The translations under genes and the position numbers were made by a program. Of a DNA stretch of 64,000 nt, positions 36,801-47,415 are shown in pieces; positions within the stretch are counted from its first letter, which is position 1; the number at the start of each line of letters is the position of its first letter. Below the pieces are notes generated by a model. That model had not been told where the DNA came from, made no database searches, and worked only from the letters and a program-made list of their open reading frames with translations. Origin of the DNA: Spirulina major PCC 6313 (GTDB taxonomy: Bacteria; Cyanobacteriota; Cyanobacteriia; Cyanobacteriales; Spirulinaceae); the NCBI RefSeq assembly GCF_001890765.1, contig NZ_KV878783.1:845162-909161 (forward strand). The letters run 5' to 3'.

Positions 36801-38387
36801 CGGCGGGTTCGTCACCTGGGCAAAGAGTTGCTGAAAATAGTCGTAGAGCAGCTTGGGCCGGTTCGACAGGGCCGCGAGGGGCGTATCCGTGCCCATCGCC
36901 CCGATCGCTTCCACGCCATTTTGCGCCATCGGAGTCAACAGTAACCGCAACTCCTCGAAGGTATAGCCAAAAGCTTTCTGTTGGGCGATCAGGGTTTCTG
37001 AGGACGATTCCACCGGATCAGCAGCGGGGAGATCCGCCAACGCCACCCGATACTGATCGAGCCAATCCCGATAGGGTTGCGCCGCGACAATCTCCTGTTT
37101 AATTTCTTCGTCGGACACGATCCGCCCTTCGTCCATATTCACCAGGAACATCCGCCCCGGTTCGAGGCGACCTTTGCGGGCGACGCGCTCCGGCTCAATG
37201 GGCAGCACCCCGGCTTCGGAGGCCATAATCACCAGGTCGTCATGGGTGACGTAGTAGCGGGAGGGGCGTAAACCGTTGCGATCGAGTACCGCGCCCATCA
37301 TCGTGCCATCGGTAAAAGCGATCGAGGCGGGGCCGTCCCAGGGTTCCATCAGGCAGGCGTGATATTCATAAAACGCCTTGCGCTCCTCGCTCATGGACTC
37401 GTGGGCGCTCCAGGGTTCGGGGATCATCATCATCATCGCGTGGGGCAGGGAGCGACCGGACAGCACCATTAATTCCAGGGCGTTATCAAAAATGGCGGAA
37501 TCGCTGCCTTCCATGTCGATGATCGGCTGCATTTTGTCCAGTTCGTCGCCGAATAAGTCTGAGGCGAAGAGACTTTGGCGGGCGTGCATCCAGTTGATGT
37601 TGCCGCGCAGGGTGTTGATTTCGCCGTTGTGGGCGACGTAGTGGTAGGGGTGCGATCGCTCCCAACTGGGGAAGGTATTGGTGCTGAAGCGGGAATGCAC
37701 CAAACCGAGGGCGCTGGTGAAGTCGGGGTCGCTGAGGTCGGGGTAGTAGCTGCCCACTTGGGCCGTGGTGAGCATCCCTTTATAGATGATCGTGCGACAG
37801 GAGAGGCTGGAAACGTACCAATAATCATCAAGGCCAGCGCGTTGGATTTCGTGGTGCGATCGCTTGCTGATCACATACAACTTCCGCTCAAAGTCGAGAT
37901 CAGTCTCTAGATCCCGATTGCGACCGATGAACACCTGCTGCATAAAGGGTTCACTGCCCTGGGCGGTGGGGCCGAGTTCGCCGTTATCCGTGGGCACATC
38001 ACGCCAACCGAGAACGGTTTGGCCGGTTTCCGTGACAATTTTTTCTAACTGTTCGCGCCCCGCTTGACGCACTGCCGGATCAGGGGACGCGAAAAACATG
38101 CCAACGCCATAGTGACCGGGTTCGGGCAGGGTGATCCCCAGGGCTTGGGCCGCCTTGGCCATGAAGGCGTGGGGCAGTTGGGTGAGGATGCCTGCACCAT
38201 CGCCGCTGTTGGGGTCAGCACCCACTGCGCCCCGGTGTTCCAGGTTGACTAAAATTTGTAGGGCTTGGTCTACAATCGCGTGCGATCGCTCCCCCTTCAT
38301 ATGCACGATAAACCCAACACCGCAGGCATCATGCTCATAGCGGGGATTGTATAGGCCCTGTTGTTGTGGCAATGCTTGTTTATTCAT
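33801..38387 (-). CDS. gltB: Glutamate synthase, large subunit
   Basis: 1528 residues from ATG 38387 ([26 protein letters not shown]). The catalytic Cys22 becomes the N-terminus after removal of a 21-residue propeptide. Next come the class-II glutaminase domain ([21 protein letters not shown]), a central domain, the FMN-binding synthase domain ([32 protein letters not shown]) and the 3Fe-4S cluster ([19 protein letters not shown]). A C-terminal beta-helix GXGXG domain completes it. Length and the adjacent gltD indicate the NADPH-type enzyme. It assimilates ammonium with glutamine synthetase. Such genes are often under NtcA, but I did not find a clear GTA-N8-TAC box. Confidence 0.97.
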   Translation of the reverse strand: MNKQALPQQQGLYNPRYEHDACGVGFIVHMKGERSHAIVDQALQILVNLEHRGAVGADPNSGDGAGILTQLPHAFMAKAAQALGITLPEPGHYGVGMFFASPDPAVRQAGREQLEKIVTETGQTVLGWRDVPTDNGELGPTAQGSEPFMQQVFIGRNRDLETDLDFERKLYVISKRSHHEIQRAGLDDYWYVSSLSCRTIIYKGMLTTAQVGSYYPDLSDPDFTSALGLVHSRFSTNTFPSWERSHPYHYVAHNGEINTLRGNINWMHARQSLFASDLFGDELDKMQPIIDMEGSDSAIFDNALELMVLSGRSLPHAMMMMIPEPWSAHESMSEERKAFYEYHACLMEPWDGPASIAFTDGTMMGAVLDRNGLRPSRYYVTHDDLVIMASEAGVLPIEPERVARKGRLEPGRMFLVNMDEGRIVSDEEIKQEIVAAQPYRDWLDQYRVALADLPAADPVESSSETLIAQQKAFGYTFEELRLLLTPMAQNGVEAIGAMGTDTPLAALSNRPKLLYDYFQQLFAQVTNPPIDSIREAIITSAVTTIGSEGNLLKPQPESCQLIQLPTPVLSNAELAQLKAVNLRGFSSLTLPILFDPQTGVEGMTAALEQIFQAADGAIASGKNILILSDRGMDAHQTPIPALLAVAGLHHHLIRNGTRTRVGLVLESGEPREVHHFAVLLGYGCGAINPYVAFDSFQGMIDEGLLTGVDHKTACKNYIKAVTKGVIKIGSKIGISTIQSYRGAQIFEAIGLHHSVVDRYFSWTASRVEGVDLSVIATEAMQRHHAGFSDRDGAPLTLDVGGEYQWRKAGEEHLLDPMTIHLLQQAVREGNYDLYRQYAAKVNEQGKSLFRLRDLLDFKAREPISIDQVEPIEAIMKRFKTGAMSYGSISKETHEALAIAMNRIGGKSNTGEGGEDPERYTWTNDRGDSKNSAIKQVASGRFGVTSLYLSQAREIQIKMAQGAKPGEGGQLPGLKVYPWIAKVRHSTPGVGLISPPPHHDIYSIEDLAELIHDLKNANREARISVKLVSEVGVGTIAAGVAKAHADVVLVSGFDGGTGASPQTSIKHAGLPWELGLAETHQTLVLNNLRSRIAVETDGQMKTGRDLAIATLLGAEEYGFSTAPLVTLGCIMMRVCHKNTCPVGVATQNPELRKNFTGDPQHTVNFMTFIAMELREIMAQLGFRTINEMVGRTDVLEQKQAVDHWKAKGIDLSALLHQPDVGPDVGRYCQISQDHGLDKSLDITTLLDLCQPAIENGEPVKATLPICNTNRVVGTILGNEISKRHWDGLPEDTVHLHFQGSAGQSFGAFVPKGVTLELEGDANDYFGKGLSGGKMILYPSKQASFDAASNIIAGNVAFYGATGGEAYIRGMVGERFCVRNSGVRAVVESVGDHGCEYMTGGKVVILGRTGRNFAAGMSGGVAYVFNQAGDFAIRCNPEMVDLERLEDPEEIREVRDMIQKHADYTGSDRAQAILTDWEANVSQFVKVMPRDYKRVLQHIQTALANGLSGDDALSAAFEENARDISRISGS

Positions 38388-39375
38388 GGATGCAATATGA
38401 CCAAGGGAAACAACTATCCGCAAAGGGACGCAAAAGATAACTTCCGAGTTTTAGAATTGTCGCGCTAAAACCCAAAAAAGGGGATCGTTCTTAACAAAAT
38501 GATCAGATCACAGCAGGGTGATCCCCCTTATTTCTCAAGGCATTATGTCCCGATCCACCCTGCTCAAATGTCAGTTTGATATCGTCAAAGCATGACATTG
38601 TGATGATATCTAAAAATAGATTGATCAGAAGATAGGGTTAAGAATCGACAGTAATATGATGAGAATCGACGGAAAACGAGGTAATATCCCGATTGTCCTC
38701 CCGCAATGGGTAAGCTTATCTAGTCATCGTCAGCATGATTCAACAATTGCAAAATCTGACTCAACGCAAAGGCGGAGAAGTTGAGGCTAATCATGCCTGA
38801 AACGGATTGAAAATCCAAATCGCAGCAGCAGCCGATCACTCACGGCCAAACAGAGACTACCACCCCATCAAGAAATAGTCTGACGCTAAATCGTCAGCCA
38901 AAAAGTGTTAATTTATACCGTCAACGGGCCTTGGGCGGCGGGCTGGGGCCGTGCTGGCGGGGGTTGCGAATTTATGGCGCGGGCGATCGCCAAGAGCCGC
39001 TGCCCAGCTTTTTCTGCCATCACCACCCCGAAGGGATTCCCCATTCAGAACTGAACGACAAAAACATCCACATAATAAAACGGCAACATCACGGTCAACC
39101 CCTCAGTCCAAGGGAATCCCATCATAGCGATTCACCGCAATGAGGGCAAGAAAACGGTGATTAGATAATGAAAGGCTATGTCAGTGATTAATTATACAAA
39201 TCAAAAAAAGGGAACACACGAGTACGACTAGCTTTGGGCGTACCCCACAGGCTTAACGCCCCCCACTGCGCTGCAAAACTTAAATATACTGAGAGACTAT
39301 ATTCAGAATTCTTAATATTCTCTGTAACGTTTGCTTTTGTTTTTTGCACTTAACATCCCATCTACAAAAATCCCC
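38388..39375. other. Long intergenic region between gltB and rlpA-like gene
   Basis: About 990 bp, divergent promoters expected at both ends. There is an imperfect GATATC...GATATC inverted repeat near 38577-38609. The GAATCGAC octamer occurs twice (38641-38675). A 70-codon open frame at 38931-39143 has no family resemblance or ribosome site and is not called. No RNA gene is recognised. Confidence 0.4.
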
Positions 39376-40530
39376 ATGTCACTGTTCAAACTCGCTTGGT
39401 TAACCTCATCATTGAGCTTCATAATGGTGTGGTGTGCTAGTGCCATGGCTCTCTCTCCTGATCGCGCCTTCGCCCTCTTGGCCACCGTATCTGCCGCCCC
39501 CCAATCCTGGCAGACCAACACCCCACAAGGTCAACAGGATTCCCTCGCCCTCAGTATGCGTCTCACCCAGGCTTTTTCGACAAACCCATCCCCAGGGTTA
39601 CAGGGTAAAACCTTAGCGTGGCAGCCCACAGATTCCACCACCGCTTGCCCTGCCATGGTGCAGCGCTGGTCTCACATCCCGGACCCTCCCAATTTCCACA
39701 CCCATGCCCCCCTGCCCCAGCAAGCAACCGTCCGAGAGCAATTGCTCACGGTGCTGTCTGGGATGATGGAGGATTATCAAACCCAGAAAACGGCAACGGT
39801 GACGGTGAGTTCTGCGCTGCCGAGGTTTGACATTGAAACCCTTTGGGATGCGTGGCAACAGCCGATCAACCATTTCAAGGCGCAATGGTCTCCTCGTCAG
39901 GAACAGGTGCAAGTGATGGTCAATGGGGCAGCGATCGCAACCCTCAGCCACTCCACAAACGCCAAGCACCTCGCCGATCAAATTCGCTATTTTGTGAATC
40001 AGCCGGATTGGGACGCAACGCAATTAGAGCCGACTTTGATGGGGCAGTACCCCGCGATTCGGAGTGGCGATCGCTTAATGGTGGTGATTGATGATGCGAT
40101 CGTGCCGCCAGAGGAGCAAAATCGGGAACTATTGGCGATTGATTGGACGAATAATCTCCGGCAGGCCTTTGGGGTGGAGCCGTTAGAACTGGTGACGGCG
40201 CAGCAGATGATGTATGGCATCCGTGAGACCCGCGAAGATTTTGAAGGGGTCGCGTCTTGGTATGGCCCGATGTTCCATGGTCGGCTCACGGCTAACGGCG
40301 AAACCTATAACCAAGATGCTTTCACTGCGGCTCATCCCCATTTACCCTTTAACACTTACCTGAAGGTGATTAACCTCGAAAGCCAAGAGGCGGTGATCGT
40401 GCGGATTAACGATCGCGGCCCCTATATCCAACCGCGCACGCTGGATCTATCGCGGGGTGTGGCTCGTTGTATTGAGAGTAAAGAGTCGGGGGTTGTGCCC
40501 TATCGTGCGATCGTGATGAGTTCGTCCTAG
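39376..40530 (+). CDS. rlpA: RlpA-family (double-psi beta-barrel) protein
   Basis: 384 residues from ATG 39376 (MSLFKLAWLTSSLSF), with a signal peptide ending near SAMA. The first 270 residues are a poorly conserved periplasmic region, which includes a plausible hydrolase-inhibitor-like beta segment. The last 80 residues are a canonical RlpA domain: GVASWYGPMFHGRLTANGE, AAHPHLPFNTYLKV, VIVRINDRGPY and RTLDLSRGVA. RlpA proteins bind or cleave peptidoglycan glycan strands stripped of stem peptides, at septa in E. coli and Pseudomonas. The Asp of NDRGP is conserved. It is a single gene, followed by a small membrane protein gene 63 bp later. Confidence 0.88.
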   Translation: MSLFKLAWLTSSLSFIMVWCASAMALSPDRAFALLATVSAAPQSWQTNTPQGQQDSLALSMRLTQAFSTNPSPGLQGKTLAWQPTDSTTACPAMVQRWSHIPDPPNFHTHAPLPQQATVREQLLTVLSGMMEDYQTQKTATVTVSSALPRFDIETLWDAWQQPINHFKAQWSPRQEQVQVMVNGAAIATLSHSTNAKHLADQIRYFVNQPDWDATQLEPTLMGQYPAIRSGDRLMVVIDDAIVPPEEQNRELLAIDWTNNLRQAFGVEPLELVTAQQMMYGIRETREDFEGVASWYGPMFHGRLTANGETYNQDAFTAAHPHLPFNTYLKVINLESQEAVIVRINDRGPYIQPRTLDLSRGVARCIESKESGVVPYRAIVMSSS

Positions 40531-40593
40531 ATGGGTTTGCCGTTCGCAGATGGCCCTCTAAAATAGGCGATGGATGGGACTCAATGGTGAACT

Positions 40594-40842
40594 ATGCAAA
40601 TCTGGGTTGTCAGTGTCGTGATCTTGTTTGTGGGCATCCAAGCCTATCAGTGGTTGTCCCACTTGGCCCTGCCGCTACCGATCTATGGAGTGGCGGGGGT
40701 TTTGTTAGCGATCGCCTCCAACAGCACCGGGCTCCGCCTCCCCACACCGTCCGCCCCATCCTTAACCCCTCCCCCCGAACCCCCCTCATCCATCCCATCC
40801 CCCCCAAAACCCTCCATTTCCTTCAAAATCAGCCGCGATTAA
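40594..40842 (+). CDS. Small membrane protein, hypothetical
   Basis: 82 residues from ATG 40594, with GGTGA 4 nt upstream. Two hydrophobic segments (about 2-20 and 26-42: VVSVVILFVGIQAYQWL; LPIYGVAGVLLAIAS) are followed by a Pro/Ser-rich cytoplasmic or lumenal tail (about 50-78). Similar short proteins with an LPLPIY turn are common in cyanobacteria. The function is unknown. It lies downstream of rlpA, on the same strand, and just before the modular repeat array. Confidence 0.6.
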   Translation: MQIWVVSVVILFVGIQAYQWLSHLALPLPIYGVAGVLLAIASNSTGLRLPTPSAPSLTPPPEPPSSIPSPPKPSISFKISRD

Positions 40843-40865
40843 CCCCACACCTGCCCTCTTCTGTC

Positions 40866-41988
40866 GTGCGAGCGTCTAGCTCGCTGCCTGCTGTCCTCTT
40901 CTTTATCAGGATTTATCAGGAGTGAGCCAGAGGCTCACACTACCATGATGGTTATTCTTTGGAGTGCGAGCTTCTAGCTCGCTGCCTGCTGTCCTCTTCT
41001 TTATCAGGATTTATCAGGAGTGAGCCAGAGGCTCACACTACCATGATGGTTATTCTTTGGAGTGCGAGCTTCTAGCTCGCTGCCCTGATGATGGGGATCA
41101 ATCGCCACCATGATGGTTATTCTTTGGAATGCGAGCTTCTAGCTCGCTGCCTGCTGTCCTCCCCTGTATCAGAAGTGAGCCAGAGGCTCACACTACCATG
41201 ATGGTTATTCTTTGGAGTGCGAGCTTCTAGCTCGCTGCCCTGATGATGGGGATCAATCGCCACCATGATAGTTATTCTTTGGAGTGCGAGCTTCTAGCTC
41301 GCTGCCTGCTGTCCTCTTCTTTATCAGGATTTATCAGGAGTGAGCCAGAGGCTCACACTACCATGATGGTTATTCTTTGGAGTGCGAGCTTCTAGCTCGC
41401 TGCCTGCTGTCCTCTTCTTTATCAGGATTTATCAGGAGTGAGCCAGAGGCTCACACTACCATGATGGTTATTCTTTGGAGTGCGAGCTTCTAGCTCGCTG
41501 CCCTGATGATGGGGATCAATCGCCACCATGATGGTTATTCTTTGGAGTGCGAGCTTCTAGCTCGCTGCCTGCTGTCCTCTTCTTTATCAGGATTTATCAG
41601 GAGTGAGCCAGAGGCTCACACTACCATGATGGTTATTCTTTGGAGTGCGAGCTTCTAGCTCGCTGCCCTGATGATGGGGATCAATCGCCACCATGATGGT
41701 TATTCTTTGGAGTGCGAGCTTCTAGCTCGCTGCCTGCTGTCCTCTTCTTTATCAGGATTTATCAGGAGTGAGCCAGAGGCTCACACTACCATGATGGTTA
41801 TTCTTTGGAGTGCGAGCTTCTAGCTCGCTGCCCTAATGAGGGGGATCAATCGCCACCATGATGGTTATTCTTTGGAGTGCGAGCTTCTAGCTCGCTGCCC
41901 TAATGATGGGGATCAATCGCCACCATGATGGTTATTCTTTGGAGTGCGAGCTTCTAGCTCGCTGCCCTAATGAGGGGGATCAATCGCC
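40866..41988. repeat. Modular palindrome array, 14 units of two types
   Basis: Every unit starts with GCGAGCTTCTAGCTCGC (7-bp stem). Type A (98 bp) adds TATCAGGA repeats and a second hairpin GTGAGCCAGAGGCTCAC. Type B (67 bp) replaces this with CCTGATGATGGGGATCAATCGCC. Both end in ACCATGATGGTTATTCTTTGGAGT. Start positions are 40868 A, 40966 A, 41064 B, 41131 A (88-bp variant), 41219 B, 41286 A, 41384 A, 41482 B, 41549 A, 41647 B, 41714 A, 41812 B, 41879 B and 41946 B (truncated). Copies differ by only a few bases. It has no unique spacers and no coding role. Relatives occur singly at 7948, 21530 and 63308. Confidence 0.95.
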
Positions 41989-42055
41989 TAAAACAATTCT
42001 CCCCAGATCAGGCCACTTCAGCCCCTTGCCCCGACTGCATCAACGGGATCACCCC

Positions 42056-42628
42056 CTACAAGCCCAGATCTTTCTTCATCGTCTGTAAATCCGCCTCAAT
42101 TTCCCATTCTCGGAACTGGGCATCCACCGCATCAAAGGCATCAACCCCCGTTCGGTAGCGCGAGGCATTCTGCCAACCGGGGGGCGAGGCTTGGGAGGGC
42201 TTGGGTTGGGCGGCGGCTTCGGCGGCTACCTTGGCGGCGAGTTCCTTTTGTTTGGCCACCGTTTGGGTGAGGAGGTGTTCGGCTTGGCTGCGGTTTTGTT
42301 TGGTGCTTTCCAGTTGGCCCCAGCGTTGATTGCCTTGACGCAGCAGGGCGGCTTCCCGTTCGCGGGCTGGGTTGGCGAGGTCATAGCGTCCGGCGGCTTC
42401 GGCCTTGGCAATGCGTTGATGCCAGAGTCTGATATCTTCAGCGATCGCTAAAATCTCCTGTTCCAACTGCTGCACCTGTTGATTCAGACGTTGAATCAGC
42501 CGCCGGGTCTCGGCCTCTTGTTCGCGCAACTGCTCTTCGAGCACCTGCCACTGAAGCTGGGGATTATTCTGCAAAAACTCATCCAATCGCTCTTCGAGAA
42601 ATTGGCTGACATCATCAAAGACACTCAT
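42056..42628 (-). CDS. Coiled-coil protein (probably TIGR04376 family)
   Basis: 190 residues from ATG 42628 (MSVFDDVSQFLEERLDEFL). Residues about 25-135 are a long charged coiled coil (EEQLREQEAETRRLIQRLNQQVQQLEQEIL; EREAALLRQGNQRWGQLE). An Ala/Pro linker follows, and a conserved C-terminal patch (VDAFDAVDAQFREWEIEADLQTMKKDLGL). The layout is like that of a cyanobacterial family I recall as TIGR04376; its function is unknown. There is no signal peptide or TM. It follows the GspC/PilP-like gene by 13 bp on the same strand, so the two form an operon. Confidence 0.7.
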   Translation of the reverse strand: MSVFDDVSQFLEERLDEFLQNNPQLQWQVLEEQLREQEAETRRLIQRLNQQVQQLEQEILAIAEDIRLWHQRIAKAEAAGRYDLANPAREREAALLRQGNQRWGQLESTKQNRSQAEHLLTQTVAKQKELAAKVAAEAAAQPKPSQASPPGWQNASRYRTGVDAFDAVDAQFREWEIEADLQTMKKDLGL

Positions 42629-42641
42629 GGGGGCTTAGGGG

Positions 42642-43772
42642 TTAGAAGGTTTGACCCACGTAGATCGATCGGACTTCCCCATTGCGGCGCACGGTGGCCT
42701 GCCTGTTTTCGGTGGACACCAACGTCCAGCCACTATCGCCAATGGGTTCCCCGACGCTGATCCGTTGGGTGGTCTCTCCTACCATAAACAATGCCGTGGA
42801 GCGATCGCCATAGTCCAAAATCCCCACCAACTTATTGGTGTTCGAGGGCAATGGATTGCTAGGGGCCACCCCTGGAGCCTCATCTAAAGAGGGTAAAGGG
42901 GGCAACACCTGCTGCTGACGAGCGAGGGGCGGCGCGGGAATGGTCGCCGCCGGGAACCGAGGAATGGGCGACTGAGCCGTCCGATTGTTCTGAGGTAATG
43001 GGGCCGGTGTAGTGGAATTCGAGGCCGGATTTTCGGAAAGATTCGGAGGCGTTACCGGTTGATTGTCCTGCGATCGCACCCCTGACCCATCGGCTGAATT
43101 AGGATTAGGCGGATAAACCGGAATATACACCCGTTCGATCACCTGGGGCGATTGGGGCGCGGCGGCGGTATTGTCCGGGGCGGTGAGATTAGCCTGGAGG
43201 GGGGTTTGGGGGGTCGCGGCGGCGGGACTTGGCGGGCGGCGTTCAATGGCTTGGAGCGATCGCAACATATACTGACCAAACGCAGCTTCTTCTGGGGGCA
43301 ACTCCGCCCAAGAGGAACCCGATTCCACCGTACTCGTCACCGCCGGTTGAAATCGCTGCAAATTCAACTTACCTTGGGTCGCCAACCACACCACAACCCC
43401 CACCAAGGAGAGGCCCGCGATCGCAAAAAAGACCTTATCTAAATTCTGTGCCAGGATCATCTTGGCTGAGGGCCGCCCTGACTGCACTGCCGACGCTTTC
43501 CGGCTAGATTGGGTAGTAGCAACCCCCTCAGCCGGAGCAGGAACCGGCATGGTCGGCATCGTCAACTCCGTCGGCACCACCGATCGCAAGGACACATAAT
43601 TCCCTTGAGCTGGCTTCGTCGGTAACTGGCTTCCCCCATCCAAGATCCCATCAACATCCGAAAACAGATCATCCATTAGATGATCCGCCTCCGATTCAAT
43701 CGACCATGGCTCCGCAACTTTCGGTTCTAAATAGGCAGGGGAAGCAGTCCCGTTCATTACCTCATCAGCCAT
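42642..43772 (-). CDS. Single-pass membrane protein with GspC/PilP-like C-terminus
   Basis: 376 residues from ATG 43772 (MADEVMNGTASP). The N-terminal 100 residues are cytoplasmic. One TM lies at about 112-133 (VFFAIAGLSLVGVVVWLAT), followed by a long Pro/Ser/Asn-rich linker. The last 60 residues (NKLVGILDYGDRSTALFMV, ISVGEPIGDSGWTLVS, ATVRRNGEVRSIYVGQTF) resemble the small beta domain of PilP/GspC, which in type IV pili or type II secretion couples inner-membrane and outer-membrane rings. This similarity is by pattern only. It is the first gene of an operon with the coiled-coil gene downstream. Confidence 0.65.
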   Translation of the reverse strand: MADEVMNGTASPAYLEPKVAEPWSIESEADHLMDDLFSDVDGILDGGSQLPTKPAQGNYVSLRSVVPTELTMPTMPVPAPAEGVATTQSSRKASAVQSGRPSAKMILAQNLDKVFFAIAGLSLVGVVVWLATQGKLNLQRFQPAVTSTVESGSSWAELPPEEAAFGQYMLRSLQAIERRPPSPAAATPQTPLQANLTAPDNTAAAPQSPQVIERVYIPVYPPNPNSADGSGVRSQDNQPVTPPNLSENPASNSTTPAPLPQNNRTAQSPIPRFPAATIPAPPLARQQQVLPPLPSLDEAPGVAPSNPLPSNTNKLVGILDYGDRSTALFMVGETTQRISVGEPIGDSGWTLVSTENRQATVRRNGEVRSIYVGQTF

Positions 43773-44441
43773 AGATTTTTTCTCTGTCCTCAACACACTG
43801 AATGCAGCACTATCTTATCCTGTCGGTTCTCGAACGGCTACAGATTGAGAATGATTTTCTCTGTGAATCATAAAAAATGAATCCCCCGAGGAGAAGTCGA
43901 ACCCCAGCCCAGCAAAGACCTCTCCTCTGTGCCTAGACTCCGTCGGGCCCTGATCGGGGAAATCACACCCACCCAGGATCGGCGCAAGCACCACACAAAC
44001 AACATTCACCAGGGCGATCGCCCCTAAGGGCCTCTCCTCAAGATCACAACGATCCTCCCATCCAACCGTCCCGCATCATTGCATCCGTTGCACAGATAAA
44101 AATGTCCTGAAATGTCCTGCTCCAGACGTTGATCTAGATGGCGAAGTATCCACCAATTCAGTCAATTCAGTTCAGACACTCCTGGCATTAAAATTAATTC
44201 ATGAAAATTATGCACAGCACTTCGGTCAATTCCAAATCAGCCAAAAACCAGCAAGAGACCAAAAAAATTATTCATAGAAAGCCACAATCTGCAATAAATC
44301 AAGAATTCCGATCGAGACTGCAAAAATACACTGTAAATAAATCACCTCAAAGCATTAAAAAACATTGACATCATCAAATACTGTCGATAAAATGGTCAGA
44401 TCAAAAACAATAATATCCAATCTTCTCTTGCGTTAAATCTA
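43773..44441. other. Intergenic region, nothing recognised
   Basis: About 670 bp between divergent genes. The half near 44100-44440 is strongly AT-rich and includes several AATTC and TCAATTC repeats (44158-44180). It should contain the histidine kinase promoter. I see no gene, RNA or known repeat. Confidence 0.4.
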
Positions 44442-46268
44442 ATGCAAAATCGATCTTTCAAAAAAATGCAACTCCTTCAAAAAAGTGTGGATTATTTTGC
44501 ATTCCGAGATTATAAATCTACCTATATTTTGGCTTGGATTACGTTGGGAGTTTGTGTGCTCCCGGTCATCTTGGAGGGAATGGGTGTTGACTTTAGCTCA
44601 CCTGCGATTACGGCGGATCTCTTTCAAACCCCACCGACTGAAAATATCATTGATACCGTTCATATTCACTTAGCCGGAAGCTTCATTCATACGATTTTAG
44701 AATGGAGTGCATTTTGTGCTGGGCTGTTTACGGCGATTCTTGCTTTTGTCTATTTTATTCTCAACCGTGATGTTGTTACCCCCATTATCGGCATTTCTCT
44801 ATTTTATGCCGGTTGTATGGATGCCTTTCATACCCTAGCGGCCGATCGCCTCATTGCCGGTGTTGCCAACTTCCAAGACTTGATTCCCTTCACCTGGGCA
44901 ATCTGTCGGGTTTTTAGTGGTTTGATTTTGATTATTGGAGTTAGTCTCTTTTTGGGGACGAAGCGATCGCACCTCGACGGCAAATTTCAATCCATTGCCC
45001 TGATTAGCGTGATCTGCGGAGTGGTCGCCTATGGCACAATCTTAATCTGTGTCCGCACGGAACACCTCCCCCAAACCATGTTTCCCACCGCGCTGATCAC
45101 CCGACCCTGGGATGTAGTGCCGCTGGTTTTGTTTGCGATCGCGGGTCTGTTTCTCTTTCCCCGCTTCTATCACCGCTATCCCAGTTTTTTCTCACAATCC
45201 CTGATCATCAGCACGATTCCACAAATTGCCACACAAATTCACATGGCATTCGGCTCTACTCGACTGTTTGATAGTGATTTTAATATTGCCCATTTTTTAA
45301 AAATAATCGCTTATTTAATCCCCTTTGTTGGCCTGTGTTTTGCCTATGTAGAAATTAACATCGAAAAAGAAGCCGCCGAGCAACAATTACGCCAACGCCA
45401 AGCCCAACTTGAAACTGCCCTCCAAGACTTAAAAGGCACGCAAGCCCAGTTGATTCAATCAGAAAAAATGTCCAGTTTAGGGCAGTTAGTGGGAGGGATT
45501 GCCCACGAAATCAATAATCCGGTTAATTTTATTTACGGTAACCTCATCCATGCCCAAGGCTATGTGAATGATTTAAAATCCATCGTTGCACTGTATCAAC
45601 AATATTACCCTGATCCTGATCCACTCATTCAAGATGTCGTCGAAACCGTGGATTTACCCTTCATCCTGAGTGATTTTCCGGATCTACTTCAATCCATGCA
45701 AGTCGGCGCAAAACGGATTCAGGAGGTGGTGGATTCGCTGCGCAACTTTTCCCGACTTGATGAATCCGATCGTAAAGAATGTGATATTCATGATGGCTTA
45801 GAAAGCACGCTCTTATTTCTCAAAAATCGCCTCAAACACCAGCGCAATCACGCCGAAATCACCATTAAAAAAGACTATGATGTCTTGCCCTTGGTTGAAT
45901 GTTATCCGAGTCACCTCAATCAGGTGTTTTTGAGTTTGTTAGAAAATGCGATTGACACCTTAGAAACGAAGGCTAAAACCTCGGATTTTTTTGAGCCTTG
46001 CATTACCATTCAAACCCGCTGCACGGGCGATCGCTGCTTGATTTCTATTCGCGATAATGGTACGGGGATGTCTGCGGCGGTGATGCAGAAGATTTTTGAT
46101 CCGTTTTTCACCACGAAGGTGGTGGGGCAGGGCACGGGTTTAGGGCTAGCGGTCAGCTACAGCATTATCCACGATCAACATCACGGTATCTTAAGTTGCC
46201 AGTCGGATCTAGGTCAGGGGAGTGAGTTTCAAATCTCGATTCCGCTGCGGTTGCAACGGGAGCGGTAG
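44442..46268 (+). CDS. Membrane sensor histidine kinase (MASE-like N-terminus)
   Basis: 608 residues from ATG 44442. The N-terminal 300 residues contain about seven to eight membrane helices with [21 protein letters not shown] and LEWSAFCAG, reminiscent of MASE-type membrane sensor domains. A coiled coil ([20 protein letters not shown]) leads into the kinase. The H-box is [18 protein letters not shown], of the HisKA class common in cyanobacteria. The ATPase domain has the N-box [15 protein letters not shown], the G1 box IRDNGTGM and the G2 box [14 protein letters not shown]. No response regulator is adjacent. The signal is unknown. Confidence 0.9.
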   Translation: MQNRSFKKMQLLQKSVDYFAFRDYKSTYILAWITLGVCVLPVILEGMGVDFSSPAITADLFQTPPTENIIDTVHIHLAGSFIHTILEWSAFCAGLFTAILAFVYFILNRDVVTPIIGISLFYAGCMDAFHTLAADRLIAGVANFQDLIPFTWAICRVFSGLILIIGVSLFLGTKRSHLDGKFQSIALISVICGVVAYGTILICVRTEHLPQTMFPTALITRPWDVVPLVLFAIAGLFLFPRFYHRYPSFFSQSLIISTIPQIATQIHMAFGSTRLFDSDFNIAHFLKIIAYLIPFVGLCFAYVEINIEKEAAEQQLRQRQAQLETALQDLKGTQAQLIQSEKMSSLGQLVGGIAHEINNPVNFIYGNLIHAQGYVNDLKSIVALYQQYYPDPDPLIQDVVETVDLPFILSDFPDLLQSMQVGAKRIQEVVDSLRNFSRLDESDRKECDIHDGLESTLLFLKNRLKHQRNHAEITIKKDYDVLPLVECYPSHLNQVFLSLLENAIDTLETKAKTSDFFEPCITIQTRCTGDRCLISIRDNGTGMSAAVMQKIFDPFFTTKVVGQGTGLGLAVSYSIIHDQHHGILSCQSDLGQGSEFQISIPLRLQRER

Positions 46269-46503
46269 GGCTTCGGGATGACGTAATGGCGGGGCGTTGG
46301 GGTGATTATCACCGAGGGTCTCGCGCTTGGGTACGGATTAAACCTTCCTAAAGAGGAGCGATCGCCCTCGGCAGAATCTGGTAAGCTTATTGAGAGACTT
46401 TCCTATTTAAGGCTACCTGGATTGATGAAGACAACAGGTAAGGGTCATTGAACCAGGGTCAAGATCCATTGACCTATTTTCCTACTGTAAGGACGAAATC
46501 ACT

Positions 46504-47040
46504 ATGCTTTCACAAAACCTGATTGATCATCTCAATCACCAAATCAATCTTGAAATTTATTCGTCCCATCTTTATCTCCAGATGAGTTCATGGTGTGTAC
46601 AAAAAAGTTTAGATGGGTGTGCATTGTTTCTTAATCAACATGCCAATGAAGAAATGATGCATATGCGTCGTTTGTTGGGCTATTTGCATGAAACAGGGGC
46701 TTATGCTGTGGTGGGCGGTGTGGAAGCTCCCCCCACCACCTTCTCATCTTTGACGGAGGTGTTTGAAAAAATCTATGCCCATGAACAGTTAATTACGAAA
46801 AAAATTAGCCATCTGGTGCATATTGCAAATACCGAACCGGACTATGCTACGCTGCAATTTTTACAGTGGTATGTGGCGGAACAACATCAAGAGGAGTTTC
46901 TGTTTAAAAGTGTTTTAGATAAGATTAAACTGATTGGCACGGAGGGTCAGGGACTCTTTTTTATTGACGAAGAAATTCGCAAGTTAGCCACTAATAAAGC
47001 TGCGAAGGAAACGACAATGGCCGCTGAAGAGGCTCAATAA
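46504..47040 (+). CDS. ftnA: Non-heme ferritin (FtnA type)
   Basis: 178 residues from ATG 46504 with AAGGA 11 nt upstream. The four-helix bundle carries the ferroxidase ligands: Glu in INLEIYSSHLYL, Glu and His in NEEMMHMRRLL, Glu in YAHEQLITKKI, and Glu in AEQHQEEFLF. It has no heme-ligand Met as in bacterioferritin. It forms a 24-mer that oxidises and stores iron in the cytoplasm. It is a single gene, followed by a palindrome at 47074 that may terminate it. Confidence 0.93.
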   Translation: MLSQNLIDHLNHQINLEIYSSHLYLQMSSWCVQKSLDGCALFLNQHANEEMMHMRRLLGYLHETGAYAVVGGVEAPPTTFSSLTEVFEKIYAHEQLITKKISHLVHIANTEPDYATLQFLQWYVAEQHQEEFLFKSVLDKIKLIGTEGQGLFFIDEEIRKLATNKAAKETTMAAEEAQ

Positions 47041-47073
47041 GAGCTTGTTTAAGAAGTGTCTTTAAGAGAAAGG

Positions 47074-47093
47074 CAAGGGGCTTAAGCCCCTTG
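47074..47093. repeat. CAAGGGGCTT-AAGCCCCTTG palindrome
   Basis: One of three copies (also 19158-19177 and 50549-50569) of a perfect GC-rich hairpin. Here it lies 33 bp after the ferritin stop and is followed by TTTCC, so it could act as a terminator. Confidence 0.7.
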
Positions 47094-47171
47094 TTTCCAT
47101 TGAGTGAAGCTCATGGTTTGGATCTGAGTTCAACTTTTCAAACAGCCTCTAAAACGTCCAATAAAATCAAC

Positions 47172-47405
47172 TAGGTTGACGTACTCCCCCGCATAAATGA
47201 CGGGGGATTCTGGGTTCAGACAGCAATTGCAGGCGTAGCCCGTCTTATCTTGCCTCGCCCAATGGACAACGCCCTGCCCATAAGGTGCTCACCCCGGAAT
47301 TTTACTTCGCGCTAGCGAACGCTTTTATTGTATCACCACCGAATCAATTCGGTTATTCGCTTATATCCCCCGAATAAAATTCAGGGGGCTTTACGCATCA
47401 CGCTC
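47172..47405 (-). mobile_element. Internally deleted IS605-type element (PATE-like)
   Basis: About 234 bp that joins the two ends of the neighbouring tnpB element. The right end shares AGGTTGAC(G/T)TACTCCCCCG, the hairpin CCCCCG...CGGGGG and the last tnpB codons. The left end shares TTCGCTTATATCCCCC...GGGGGCTTTACGC. The coding part is deleted. On the element strand the left end is preceded by TTAC, as in the full element. It lies 10 bp from the 3' end of tRNA-Arg. Confidence 0.8.
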
Positions 47406-47415
47406 GTAACAATAA

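Noticed and set aside
38388..38700. NtcA site for gltB
   Set aside because: I looked for GTA-N8-TAC with a spaced -10 box and found no convincing match.
38931..39143. 70-codon gene upstream of rlpA
   Set aside because: No ribosome site, no family resemblance, and composition like neighbouring non-coding DNA.
40866..41988. CRISPR array
   Set aside because: Units are 67 or 98 bp with internal palindromes and no unique spacers between short repeats; no cas genes are nearby.
43861..44000. Structured RNA (tRNA-like) in the 43.9-kb gap
   Set aside because: GC-rich patches pair only weakly, and no cloverleaf or known RNA motif could be built.
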